Part shown: positions 25,699 to 33,105 of the stretch, one piece after another
How positions within the stretch are numbered: position 1 is the first letter of the stretch
Layout: the number at the start of each line of letters is the position of its first letter
Origin: Spirochaetes bacterium GWB1_27_13
Lineage (GTDB): Bacteria > Spirochaetota > GWE2-31-10 > MWDO01
Assembly: GCA_001829125.1 (NCBI GenBank)
Contig: MIAN01000051.1
Location: 7,067 to 42,450 of the forward strand
Length of the DNA: 35,384 nucleotides
Reading direction: 5' to 3'
The notes under the pieces: generated by a model
The model's input: the letters and a program-made list of their open reading frames with translations, nothing else
Told to the model about the DNA's origin: nothing
Databases searched by the model: none
Made by a program: the position numbers and the translations under genes

Positions 25699-26019
25699 TT
25701 AATTTTATTTTTTTTGTAATAGATTTTTGGTCTAAAAGTAAAAATTTATTTAAAGTAAATACTCATTGTTTCTATAAGAGAAGTAATAATAATTATTTAT
25801 AATTTAATTTTTTTTAATTATATTCTATGTTAATAGTTATAATTTGATAAAATTTATCGATTAGTCTTATTTAATCTGTATTTATTTGCTATTTGAGAAA
25901 ATTTAAATGTATATCAATAAAATTATTTAAAAATATTTATCTATTATTGTAAAAAAAAATTGACGATTTGAAGTATTTTATGTATATTTTAGCAAATAGT
26001 TAATTTTTGAGGAAATAAT
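25699..26019. other. Intergenic region upstream of the XRE regulator
   Basis: This 321-base, extremely AT-rich gap has no credible open frame and no GC-containing terminator hairpin after the CMD gene. Apart from the promoter at 25960-25988, I see only a single weak AATCTGT repeat-like word near 25874. Confidence 0.5.
25960..25988 (+). promoter_or_regulatory. Promoter of the XRE regulator
   Basis: TTGACG (25960-25965) and TATATT (25983-25988) have a 17-base spacer. The GAGGAAATAAT ribosome site follows within 30 bases, just before the ATG at 26020. Confidence 0.65.
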
Positions 26020-26616
26020 ATGGATATTGGAGAAAAATTTAAATTCATTAGAGAACATATTGCTGGTTTTACAAAACAATTAGATTTTGCAGTAGAGTTA
26101 GGTGTGACTCAGGCTTTGATAAGTAATATAGAAAATCGACACAGAGAGATTTCAAAAGATATTATTATTAAGTTGTTTCAAAAATATAATATAAGTGCAA
26201 ACTGGCTTTTACTTGGTAGAGGAGAAATGTTTAATGAAACAGAGGATGATTCTGATAAGGCTATATGTAACAGATTTGGTGGAATAATTGGCGAATTGGG
26301 ACTTTTTACTAAAGAACAATTAGAAAAATATGATATAGACATAAAACAACTTGAAAAAATGATAGAGAATGATAAAAAAATTCCTTTTAGTTTTCTAAAA
26401 CTTCTTTATGAAGTCTTTAATGTAAATTTAAACTATATTATTGCAAACGATAAAAATAAATATATTACAGATACTGACATAAGTTCAGATGATTACACTA
26501 AAGAAATTTGTTTTTTATTAAATAAATACTGTTCTTTGAATATAAAAGAAAAATTTAAAGAGATGCTATTAAAAATAAAAGAAGAAACAGAAAACTCTGA
26601 AAATTTATTACAATAG
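26020..26616 (+). CDS. XRE/CI-like helix-turn-helix transcriptional regulator
   Basis: This is a 198 aa DNA-binding protein. Residues about 3-70 form a lambda-repressor-type helix-turn-helix (KFIREHIAGFTKQLDFAVEL, GVTQALISNIENRHREIS) followed by ISANWLLLGRGEMF, a phrase common in phage-CI-like and host XRE regulators. The remaining 125 residues are acidic and helical, with a second repressor-like stretch (KIPFSFLKLLYEVFNVNLNY) that could be a degenerate HTH repeat or a dimerisation domain. There is no LexA-type peptidase domain. It has a strong promoter of its own and no visible phage genes nearby. Targets are unknown; autoregulation is common in this family. Confidence 0.88.
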   Translation: MDIGEKFKFIREHIAGFTKQLDFAVELGVTQALISNIENRHREISKDIIIKLFQKYNISANWLLLGRGEMFNETEDDSDKAICNRFGGIIGELGLFTKEQLEKYDIDIKQLEKMIENDKKIPFSFLKLLYEVFNVNLNYIIANDKNKYITDTDISSDDYTKEICFLLNKYCSLNIKEKFKEMLLKIKEETENSENLLQ

Positions 26617-26687
26617 AATCAATCTTAGTAAGAAAAAACTTTATTATTCCAAAAAATTATGAATTAATATTCCTTTTTAAAAATTTC

Positions 26688-26716
26688 TTGACAAAAGTTT
26701 TAATTTTTCCTATGGT
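26688..26716 (+). promoter_or_regulatory. Promoter of the tyrosine phosphatase gene
   Basis: TTGACA (26688-26693) is a perfect -35 box; TATGGT lies 17 bases further (26711-26716). The predicted leader is about 15 bases. Confidence 0.55.
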
Positions 26717-26736
26717 TAAGATACAGGAAAATATAA

Positions 26737-27480
26737 ATGGTTAAAGTTAGTAATTTCAGGGATATTGGTGGATTATCATTAGATAACGGAAAAAAAATAA
26801 AACAAGGTTTGGTATATAGATCATCTCATTTAGATAGCATTAAAAAAAAAGATTTTATTCAACTTGAAAAATTAAACATTAAAACTATTATTGATTTGCG
26901 ATTTTTAACTGAAAAAAATAAAAACGAACATTTGTCTAAATTTAATATTTATAATTTTCCTATGGATTTTGATAAAGGTGTTAAAGAACAACTAAAATCA
27001 ATAATGTTTAAAAGAAATAAAGATGATGAAATATCGGATATAATTCTAAATCAATATTCTAATCTGGTGACAGAATATAAAGATGTAGTTAAAAAAGTTT
27101 TTGAAATTTTGGCAAATAAAGATAGTTATCCATTAATAATACATTGTAGGGCTGGGAAAGATAGAACGGGTTTTATAATTGCTTTATTGTTGTTAACATT
27201 AAATATTAGTGAAAATAAAATAATCGAAGATTACTTATTAACAAATGAGTTTTTTCTACCAAAACCCAAAAGAACTTTGCTTTTAATGAAAATTGCAAGC
27301 CTCGGTTTTTTTTATACTAAGAATATACAATATTTACTCACTGCACACAAAAAAAATATAGTAAAAATATTGGATACAATTAAAAATGATTTTGGAAATG
27401 TAACAAATTATTTAGAATCTTGTAAGATAAACCAAAAAGATATTGATTTAATAAAAGATATATTGATAGAAGAAGTATAG
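26737..27480 (+). CDS. Tyrosine-protein phosphatase (DSP/Y_phosphatase3 family)
   Basis: This 247 aa cytoplasmic enzyme hydrolyses phosphotyrosine, or possibly phosphoinositide-like substrates. The N terminus NFRDIGGLSLDNGKKIKQGL and VYRSSHLDSI is the hallmark of the bacterial Y_phosphatase3 group. The P-loop HCRAGKDRTG spans 136-145, with nucleophile Cys137 and Arg143; Lys141 and Asp142 make it the CxAGKDR subtype seen in enzymes that can also act on lipid phosphates. TIIDLRFLTEK (50-60) carries the conserved Asp/Arg segment. There is no signal peptide, so it is probably intracellular. It is transcribed alone from its own promoter. Its substrate cannot be read from the context. Confidence 0.9.
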   Translation: MVKVSNFRDIGGLSLDNGKKIKQGLVYRSSHLDSIKKKDFIQLEKLNIKTIIDLRFLTEKNKNEHLSKFNIYNFPMDFDKGVKEQLKSIMFKRNKDDEISDIILNQYSNLVTEYKDVVKKVFEILANKDSYPLIIHCRAGKDRTGFIIALLLLTLNISENKIIEDYLLTNEFFLPKPKRTLLLMKIASLGFFYTKNIQYLLTAHKKNIVKILDTIKNDFGNVTNYLESCKINQKDIDLIKDILIEEV

Positions 27481-27485
27481 AAAAA

Positions 27486-27569
27486 ATGCTCATTCTTATA
27501 GCTCCCCGTCCATCAGGGACAGACCCAGAATCTATTTCTTCTCAACGTTCCATATTCTTCACGTTTTAA
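27486..27569 (+). other. Unusual GC-richer segment, possible relic or dispersed repeat
   Basis: Between the phosphatase and SRAP genes lies CTCCCCGTCCATCAGGGACA and then GACCCAG, far richer in G/C than its surroundings. On + it reads as a 27-codon frame (MLILIAPRPSGTDPESISSQ...) without a good ribosome site. On - it reads RFWVCP, a stop, then WTGSYKNEHF. It contains GGGACAGACCC and short GTCC/GGAC arms. I cannot name it; it may be a remnant of an inserted element. Confidence 0.3.
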
Positions 27570-27603
27570 ATTTGGATTATTATGCTTAAATTTATTTAGT
27601 TAT

Positions 27604-28299
27604 TTAAAATTTATCAATTAGTTCATTATAGACAACTTTTTCTAAAGAAAAATCAGCATTATTTTTAACTAATGGATTTATAACAGTATATGCGTCCATA
27701 TCATTCTCATTATAGGGAATAAAAAAACTATTTATTTCTTCATTGGATAAGTTGGGATAAAGCCATTTTTCTTCATCTTCCGATTTTAAAATCACTGGCA
27801 TTCTTTTTTTTGTGTTGTGTATTCTCGCCATAAATGGATTTGCCTCTGTTGTAATAATAGAAAGTGTTTTTTTATCGTACCAATTATCCCAAATTCCTGC
27901 AAGGCAAAAAATTTCATTAGATTTTAGTTTTATATAAAAAGGATACTTTTTGTTATTAAAATCAAAATATTCAAAAAATCCAGTAACAATTACAAGGCAT
28001 CTTTTATTTTTTATAGAATATTTAAACGATGGTTTCTCAAAAATAGTTTCACATTTTGAATTAAAATTTCCAGATTGTATTTGCAATGCTTTTTGTTGAT
28101 CTTTAACCCAAAAAGGTATTAATCCCCATTGATAAAATTGGATTAAATCAGTATTTTCTGTTGAAATAATTGGAATTAAAGGTTTTGTAAAGGCATTTAT
28201 ATATAAACTATCATCAAATAGAGTTTTTTGGTCTATTTCTTTCTTAAATCTCTTTTTTAAATCTTGTTTCTTTTTATTTATAGAAATATAATAACACAT
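27604..28299 (-). CDS. SRAP-domain (YedK/HMCES-type) abasic-site DNA-protein crosslinker
   Basis: This 231 aa protein is of the SOS-response-associated peptidase family, which shields abasic sites in single-stranded DNA by a covalent thiazolidine link through Cys2. The sequence starts MCYY, so Cys2 is available after Met removal. The other active-site positions are present: Asn80 in NFNSKCETI, Glu110 in TGFFEY, His161 in ARIHNTKKRMPVIL. WGLIPFWVK (58-66) is the family signature. The start codon lies two bases after the STAS stop with its ribosome site (TTAGG) inside the STAS gene, so the two are probably translated from one message. The function is well known; the pairing with STAS is unusual. 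Confidence 0.94.
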   Translation of the reverse strand: MCYYISINKKKQDLKKRFKKEIDQKTLFDDSLYINAFTKPLIPIISTENTDLIQFYQWGLIPFWVKDQQKALQIQSGNFNSKCETIFEKPSFKYSIKNKRCLVIVTGFFEYFDFNNKKYPFYIKLKSNEIFCLAGIWDNWYDKKTLSIITTEANPFMARIHNTKKRMPVILKSEDEEKWLYPNLSNEEINSFFIPYNENDMDAYTVINPLVKNNADFSLEKVVYNELIDKF

Positions 28300-28301
28300 A
28301 T

Positions 28302-28634
28302 TTACCTAAATTTCATTTCAAAATCTAAAGGGGTTAATATGTCAAAAAACTTTTCAAGTTTTACAGTTCTAAATAAACTTGTGATATATGAGTTTAGATT
28401 AACCAAAAATATTCTTTTGTTTTTTTCTTTTGAAACATTTAATAAAGATACAAGTTGACCAATTCCTGAAGAATCAATAAAGTTTAACTCTTGCATATTA
28501 ATAATTATTGATTTTTCAATTTCTTTCATTAAAGGAAGAACTGCTTCTTTAAAACTTTGAACTTCTGTAATTGTGAATGAACCTACAAGGTTTACAACCT
28601 TAGCATCTTTTTTTTGTGTAATTGTAATTTGCAT
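28302..28634 (-). CDS. STAS-domain anti-sigma-factor antagonist
   Basis: This 110 aa single STAS domain of the SpoIIAA/RsbV type has KVVNLVGSFTITEVQSFKEA at the N terminus and the phosphorylation loop MQELNFIDSSGIGQLVSLLN. Ser56 is the expected phospho-site, with Ser55 adjacent. Such proteins release a sigma factor or other target from an anti-sigma kinase when dephosphorylated by a SpoIIE-type phosphatase. One such phosphatase is encoded at 12182-14113, but no anti-sigma kinase or sigma factor lies in the window. The start is ATG at 28634, with AGAGGA four bases upstream. It heads a two-gene unit with the SRAP gene. Confidence 0.92.
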   Translation of the reverse strand: MQITITQKKDAKVVNLVGSFTITEVQSFKEAVLPLMKEIEKSIIINMQELNFIDSSGIGQLVSLLNVSKEKNKRIFLVNLNSYITSLFRTVKLEKFFDILTPLDFEMKFR

Positions 28635-28811
28635 AGAATCCTCTTTAAATTATGCTTTCATATATTTTATAGTATAAATTTAAAATATATTCAGAGATAT
28701 TAAACAATTAGACTTATTTATTAGAAAAAATATGATTTAAAACATTTTAAATAGACTCAAAAGTTTTTAATTTGTCAGAAATCACAAAACTTAATTACTT
28801 TAATATAAATT

Positions 28812-28865
28812 AATTACACTATTTTAATCTGTGTAATCTGTGACAATCTGATAAATCTATGTTAT
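28812..28865 (+). repeat. AATCYGTGTT repeat block with leader
   Basis: The 382-base gap 28635-29016 holds this block and a promoter. The leader AATTACACTATTTT (28812-28825) matches the one at 8101 and 8296. Units AATCTGTGT, AATCTGTGAC and AAATCTATGTTAT follow (28826-28865). I saw nothing else in the gap. Confidence 0.75.
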
Positions 28866-28965
28866 ATAAATTGAGAATTTTTATTATATTATATATTCTT
28901 TTATTAATTTTATCAAGATTATTTATAAAGTTTAATAATTAATTTACGATAATTTAAGGTTTATC

Positions 28966-28993
28966 TTGAAAAAATAAATAAATCTATTATAAT
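28966..28993 (+). promoter_or_regulatory. Promoter of the first envelope-barrel gene
   Basis: TTGAAA (28966-28971) and TATAAT (28988-28993) have a 16-base spacer, followed by the AAGAAGG ribosome site and the ATG at 29017. Confidence 0.6.
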
Positions 28994-29016
28994 TAATTTA
29001 TTAAAGAAGGGTTATT

Positions 29017-30120
29017 ATGAAGAAAATATATATAATTATTTGTTTATTTTTAATAAATATCTTTATTTTTTCAGATACTACACAAGCGACCAAAGATGAA
29101 TTTTTTAATGATTATTTTGGCACTTTCAATAATGCTATAACCACTTTGACAAAAGATTATTCTACAATTAGTGGTCTTTATAATAGTACTGGTTTTGTGA
29201 AAGGTTCAGCATCAATTGGGTCTTTTCCCTCTTTTAGGGTATCAGCAAATCTTGGTGTCATTTTTTTTCAAAATCCTTTAAATTTTTTAAAGAAAGTAAG
29301 TTTTGCAAAAGTTGATTGGAGTGGTATAAAAAAAGACCTTCCTGCTGGTTTAAAAGAGCCTCTTTTGTGGATGGATAATAATTTTATACCTGTGCCTGTT
29401 ACAAATTACACAATTGGTATTGGGCTTCCTTATGGGATGGAAGTTGGTACTAAATTTAATATAGCACCAATAGGCAGTTTTATAAAACAGGTCACTGCAA
29501 GTTCACCAGATGTCACAAAAAATATTGGAGACATATTATTTTGGGGAGTTGGGGTTTCTTTTGATTATACAATTTTAAAAGAATACAAATATTTTCCTTC
29601 AATAAGTGTTGGAACTGGTTTTGATTATAGCGATGTTTCTATTAGTTTTCAAAAAATACCAGTTGGCAATGTTAATCTTGACCCAAGTAATGATTCTATT
29701 CCTGCTAATATTGGATTTAATACTCATAACTATAATATGGGTTTCTTTTTTGAATTTACAATTAGTAAAAAATTTATTTTTTTTGAACCTTTTGTCAACT
29801 TAAAATTTATCCAAACTTTTAATTATAGTCTTACAAAAATAAACTTGGAACTTGATTTTACAAATGCTACTCAGAGTGCAAAGGATGCTTATCAAGGTGG
29901 AAATTTTGAGATAAATAATCTTGATAGTAATAAAAATGGAGTCATAACGCCAGTAACGGATTTTGTAGTGGCAACTGGCTTTGAATTTGTGATGTCTATT
30001 TACAGAATGGGAATCGAAGGTGGATTTGGACTTGTTTCCCAAAAAGGTTATGTCACTTTAGATATTAAATTTCAGGTTGAAAAAAGTGATTTTGATAAGT
30101 TAAAAAAAGCTAAGAAGTAA
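29017..30120 (+). CDS. Predicted outer-membrane beta-barrel protein
   Basis: This 367 aa secreted protein has an N-terminal hydrophobic segment (KKIYIIICLFLINIFIFS, residues 2-19) that reads as a Sec signal peptide with cleavage after about residue 19-24. The mature part is rich in Gly, aromatic residues and alternating strand patterns (SIGSFPSFRVSANLGVIFF, YTIGIGLPYGMEVGTKFNI, YFPSISVGTGFDYSDVSISF). It ends in a long strand, YVTLDIKFQVE, followed by a lysine-rich tail. This fits a diderm outer-membrane barrel of about 12-14 strands; I do not recognise a named family. The next gene, also secreted, starts 11 bases later, so they form an operon. A transport or adhesion role cannot be decided. 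Confidence 0.72.
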   Translation: MKKIYIIICLFLINIFIFSDTTQATKDEFFNDYFGTFNNAITTLTKDYSTISGLYNSTGFVKGSASIGSFPSFRVSANLGVIFFQNPLNFLKKVSFAKVDWSGIKKDLPAGLKEPLLWMDNNFIPVPVTNYTIGIGLPYGMEVGTKFNIAPIGSFIKQVTASSPDVTKNIGDILFWGVGVSFDYTILKEYKYFPSISVGTGFDYSDVSISFQKIPVGNVNLDPSNDSIPANIGFNTHNYNMGFFFEFTISKKFIFFEPFVNLKFIQTFNYSLTKINLELDFTNATQSAKDAYQGGNFEINNLDSNKNGVITPVTDFVVATGFEFVMSIYRMGIEGGFGLVSQKGYVTLDIKFQVEKSDFDKLKKAKK

Positions 30121-30131
30121 TTGAGGTTATT

Positions 30132-30581
30132 ATGAAAAAAATAATTTTTATGTTTTTGATCGTTTTTTCAATTCATTTGTATTCTCAAGAAGCTAGTTTT
30201 ATAGATGATTTATCCACAAAAAAGAATGCAACTTTTTCTGATTGTGTGAAAATGTTTTGCTTTATGTACAACGTAGAGGTTACTGATGAATTTTCTCAAA
30301 ATGTAAAAAACCTAAGTAAATTTGTGAAGTACTTTCCAAAAGGATATTCGGCAAATAAAAAACTTACTGTTGGAAATTTTTCTTTATTTGCAGTCCAGTA
30401 TTTAAAAATAAATGGTGGACTTTTTTATCTTGCAACAAAGTCTGGGCGATATGCGACAAGAGAGTTGATATTTAGAGATATTTTACTGTTTAACACTTCT
30501 GAATACGAAGAAATTTCTGGCGTTGATTTAATCCGATTTATCCATAAGGTGGTTGATTATGAAGAAAAACATAAAAATTAG
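30132..30581 (+). CDS. Small secreted protein of unknown function
   Basis: This 149 aa protein starts with a clear Sec signal peptide (KKIIFMFLIVFSIHLYS, cleavage likely before QEA). The mature helical part has FSDCVKMFCFMYNVEV, KKLTVGNFSLFAVQYLKING, GLFYLATKSGRYATRELIF and SGVDLIRFIHKVV. The arrangement of a threshold helix, then GGLFYL and RYATREL, is reminiscent of short conserved periplasmic proteins in spirochaetes, but I cannot give a name. It has two cysteines near the N terminus of the mature part (Cys37, Cys42) that might pair. It overlaps the start of the following barrel gene by 23 bases, pointing to tight co-expression and perhaps a joint role at the envelope. Confidence 0.7.
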   Translation: MKKIIFMFLIVFSIHLYSQEASFIDDLSTKKNATFSDCVKMFCFMYNVEVTDEFSQNVKNLSKFVKYFPKGYSANKKLTVGNFSLFAVQYLKINGGLFYLATKSGRYATRELIFRDILLFNTSEYEEISGVDLIRFIHKVVDYEEKHKN

Positions 30582-32151
30582 TTTAATTATATTTATAATG
30601 TTAATTTTTGTCAGTAATATAAATGCTAAGGCTTTTTTTGGTCTTTTTTACTTAACTGATAATTATTTTGATAAAAATTCTTTCAATACAACTCATTCTT
30701 TTTCTTTTTATCTTGATAATAAATTTAGCGATTATGTAAAATTTTATACAAGATTGACTGCAGGGGTAACATACAAAGCTGATTACAATTCTACAAATGA
30801 TAAGATTTATAATGTTTCTGTAATGCCAAGTATAGATTTATTGTATTTTGAATTTAAGTCTGCAAAGGATAAGCAAATAAAATTTATTACTAATAATGGC
30901 GAGTTAAATTATGATTTGTTTAATTTAAGATTTGGTAGAATACCAGAAATTTTTGGGAATGGTTTAATATTTAATACAATTGGTGATGGTTTAGATTTGT
31001 ATTTTACAATTAAAAATTTTAGATTTAAATTTTTTGCATTGACAAATAGTTTTGATTATTTACCTTTTTTTGATTTTATAGGTAGTGGCGTATCAAAACC
31101 AGTTTTTACTAACTGGGATAGAAAAAGGATACCAAATTTTGCAAATTATCTTATAGAAAATAATGATAACGGTTTTATTAGTGATATAAATTCTTCTGAT
31201 TATAATTTTTATTTTAAAGGCGATTATCAAGATGGTTATTCAGATGAAGAAAAAGATAGATTAAATAAATTAAGAAAAACAGCGATTATTGCAGGTAGAA
31301 TTTTTTCTGGTTTTTCATTTGATATAATTCAACTTTATTATCAAAACTTTTCTCTTGGTTTTGTTGCCAATGTAGATTTAATACCTGAAGATTTTGTAAT
31401 TACATACCCAAAAATATTGGGTAAAACACATAATACTTTTGGCGGGAAATATAATTCATTTTATATAAATTTTAATGCAAATGGAAAAATAATTAAAAAT
31501 TTATATTATAATTTTGATTTTGTTTATGAAACTGGTTTAAATGCAACATATAAAGACTCATCCAATAAAATAATTATAGAAAATTCTCTAATCAATGCTT
31601 TTTTAGTAAAAACAGGTGTAACTTACTTTTTTGACCATAAAATAGATCCAACTTTAACTTTTAATTTTTCGTTTGCAAGTGGTGACGATGATGTAGAAAT
31701 TGTTAATGATGCAATAATAAATAAGAGTGATATGGATAATAATTTTAAGTCAATAACAAGTCAATTTACAAGTTATGCAGTGTCACCGTCTCCCGCTTTT
31801 TCAAATTTAATAATTTTAGAACTTAAAAATTCTATTAAACCTATGGTTTATTTAAAAAACGAAATTTTTTCAAGATTTGAAGTTGATAGTAGTTTTTTGG
31901 TGTTTTTAAGACCAAATATTAAAGGTAGCGTTTTTTATTCACAAAAGCCAGAATACTTGAAAATTGGTAGTAAATATGAATCAACTGATAAGATTTTTGT
32001 TGGTTGTGAGATAGATGTAAATTTACTATGGAGAATATTTAGTGATCTTAGTTTGGCATTAAAAACTGGTATTTTTATACCAAATTACTTGATTTATACT
32101 AATAATGATCTGTTTTTTAAGGTTGGTTTGTCATTAAATGTTTCTATCTAA
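30559..32151 (+). CDS. Large predicted outer-membrane beta-barrel protein
   Basis: This 530 aa protein has a signal peptide (KKNIKISLIIFIMLIFVSN, cleavage near INAKA). The ATG at 30559 is chosen because AGGTGG lies six bases before it; a TTG two codons earlier is less likely. The mature chain shows many amphipathic strands with aromatic girdles: FKSAKDKQ, FRFGRIPEIFGNG-like LRFGRIPEIFGNGLIF, LYYNFDFVYETGLNAT, LTFNFSFASGDDD and a terminal LFFKVGLSLNVSI that resembles a C-terminal sorting strand. The phrase LRFGRIPEIFGNG recalls porin-like alginate/phosphate-porin folds, but no family is certain. It lies in an operon with the two preceding secreted proteins. Confidence 0.72.
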   Translation: MKKNIKISLIIFIMLIFVSNINAKAFFGLFYLTDNYFDKNSFNTTHSFSFYLDNKFSDYVKFYTRLTAGVTYKADYNSTNDKIYNVSVMPSIDLLYFEFKSAKDKQIKFITNNGELNYDLFNLRFGRIPEIFGNGLIFNTIGDGLDLYFTIKNFRFKFFALTNSFDYLPFFDFIGSGVSKPVFTNWDRKRIPNFANYLIENNDNGFISDINSSDYNFYFKGDYQDGYSDEEKDRLNKLRKTAIIAGRIFSGFSFDIIQLYYQNFSLGFVANVDLIPEDFVITYPKILGKTHNTFGGKYNSFYINFNANGKIIKNLYYNFDFVYETGLNATYKDSSNKIIIENSLINAFLVKTGVTYFFDHKIDPTLTFNFSFASGDDDVEIVNDAIINKSDMDNNFKSITSQFTSYAVSPSPAFSNLIILELKNSIKPMVYLKNEIFSRFEVDSSFLVFLRPNIKGSVFYSQKPEYLKIGSKYESTDKIFVGCEIDVNLLWRIFSDLSLALKTGIFIPNYLIYTNNDLFFKVGLSLNVSI

Positions 32152-32275
32152 AATATTTTTGTAAATTATCAAGAAAAATATAGAATTCTGATATATAATT
32201 ATAGTATGAGCTTTAATTAAGCTTTAAGACTTATGCTGATTTATTAAGTAAAAGAGATGGTTTTCTAAGAAGTAT

Positions 32276-32317
32276 AATCTATGTTATCTTAATAATATTT
32301 GTGCTAATTTGTGTTAT
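32276..32317 (+). repeat. Degenerate AATCYGTGTT repeat block
   Basis: AATCTATGTTAT (32276-32287) and TTTGTGCTAATTTGTGTTAT (32298-32317) belong to the dispersed repeat. The block ends about 19 bases before the FecR gene start, just ahead of its GGAGGG ribosome site. A TATAAT (32194-32199) without a clear -35 box lies upstream. Confidence 0.6.
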
Positions 32318-32335
32318 GTGTTTATGGAGGGTTTT

Positions 32336-33013
32336 ATGAAGAAAGTAATGGTTTTGTTTTTGATTGTTTTTTTAGGGTTAAACATTTTTTGTTTGGACGT
32401 AAAACTAATTAGTATGTCTGGAACAGTTCAGGTAAAAGAAAACGAAAAAGCACAATGGGTACTCGCAAAAGAAGGTCAAATTTTAGAGTCAGGTTTTTAT
32501 ATTTATACAGGACTTAAAAGTTTGGCTATAATAGAGCAAGGTAAAACAAAAATTGAGATAAAGCCACTAACTCAGGCTACAATTTCTTCTATTCTACAAT
32601 CTGGAGATACTATTGCAACTGATGTTTTATTGAAATACGGTAAAATTAAGGCAACTGTAGAAAAAGTAGAAAATGCTAAGACTATGTTTAAAGTAAGGTC
32701 TGCAAATTCTACTGCGTCTGTTAGGGGAACTGTGTTTGTTTTTGGAGAAGATACTCTTGAAGTAGAAAGAGGAACAGTTTTTTTTATCGGGGATAATCAA
32801 AATTCTACCTTAGTACAGTCTGGTGAAAAATCTTTGTATTACAATTTTGATGTAATTAGTTCTCCTTTTGTAGAATCAGGAAATCAGTATTATATAGATG
32901 CTCTTCCTTTTGGGCTAACAGATACAGAATCAAAAGGGGATACAAATCTTAATACTAACAAAAAACAAAGTACTAATAGTTTTGTTAAAATTAAGATAAA
33001 TGTAACAGAGTAA
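32336..33013 (+). CDS. FecR-domain secreted protein
   Basis: This 225 aa protein starts at the ATG at 32336, chosen because GGAGGG lies four bases before it and a signal peptide (KKVMVLFLIVFLGLNIFC) follows at once. Earlier in-frame starts fall in the repeat. The FecR domain spans about residues 20-160: VKLISMSGTVQVKENEKAQW, LESGFYIYTGLKSLAII, LLKYGKIKATVEKV, FKVRSANSTASVRGTVFVFG and VERGTVFF. In spirochaetes and other diderms, stand-alone FecR-fold proteins sit in the periplasm and often lie beside CHASE2 sensor genes, as here (34766 onward). The Ser/Asn-rich C-terminal tail is probably disordered. It is a possible regulatory or surface scaffold rather than the iron-citrate regulator; no sigma factor is adjacent. 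Confidence 0.88.
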   Translation: MKKVMVLFLIVFLGLNIFCLDVKLISMSGTVQVKENEKAQWVLAKEGQILESGFYIYTGLKSLAIIEQGKTKIEIKPLTQATISSILQSGDTIATDVLLKYGKIKATVEKVENAKTMFKVRSANSTASVRGTVFVFGEDTLEVERGTVFFIGDNQNSTLVQSGEKSLYYNFDVISSPFVESGNQYYIDALPFGLTDTESKGDTNLNTNKKQSTNSFVKIKINVTE

Positions 33014-33021
33014 AAAAGTAT

Positions 33022-33061
33022 GACACGGATTAATCGGATTGTCACTGATTGACACAGATTA
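33022..33061 (-). repeat. Inverted-orientation AATCYGTGTT repeat block
   Basis: It holds ACACGGATTAATCGGATT and GACACAGATT. On the minus strand this reads AATCTGTGTC, AATCAGTGAC, AATCCGATT and AATCCGTGTC, a clear 10-base phasing. It lies between the FecR and lipoprotein genes, starting eight bases after the FecR stop. Confidence 0.75.
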
Positions 33062-33105
33062 GGAAAGTGACAAGTCTGAAATCATTAAGATTTTTGGAGG
33101 TTTTT

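Noticed and set aside
27486-27569. TGA read as tryptophan in the minus-strand reading of the GC-richer segment
   Set aside because: TGA is used as a normal stop elsewhere in the window (for example at the end of hyfB), so recoding is unlikely.
32309-32335. Upstream TTG start for the FecR gene
   Set aside because: It lies in the repeat block and before the GGAGGG ribosome site; the signal peptide begins at 32336.
33049-33105. Upstream start for the lipoprotein gene
   Set aside because: It would put 19 residues ahead of the lipoprotein signal and overlaps the repeat; the ATG at 33106 has GGAGG.
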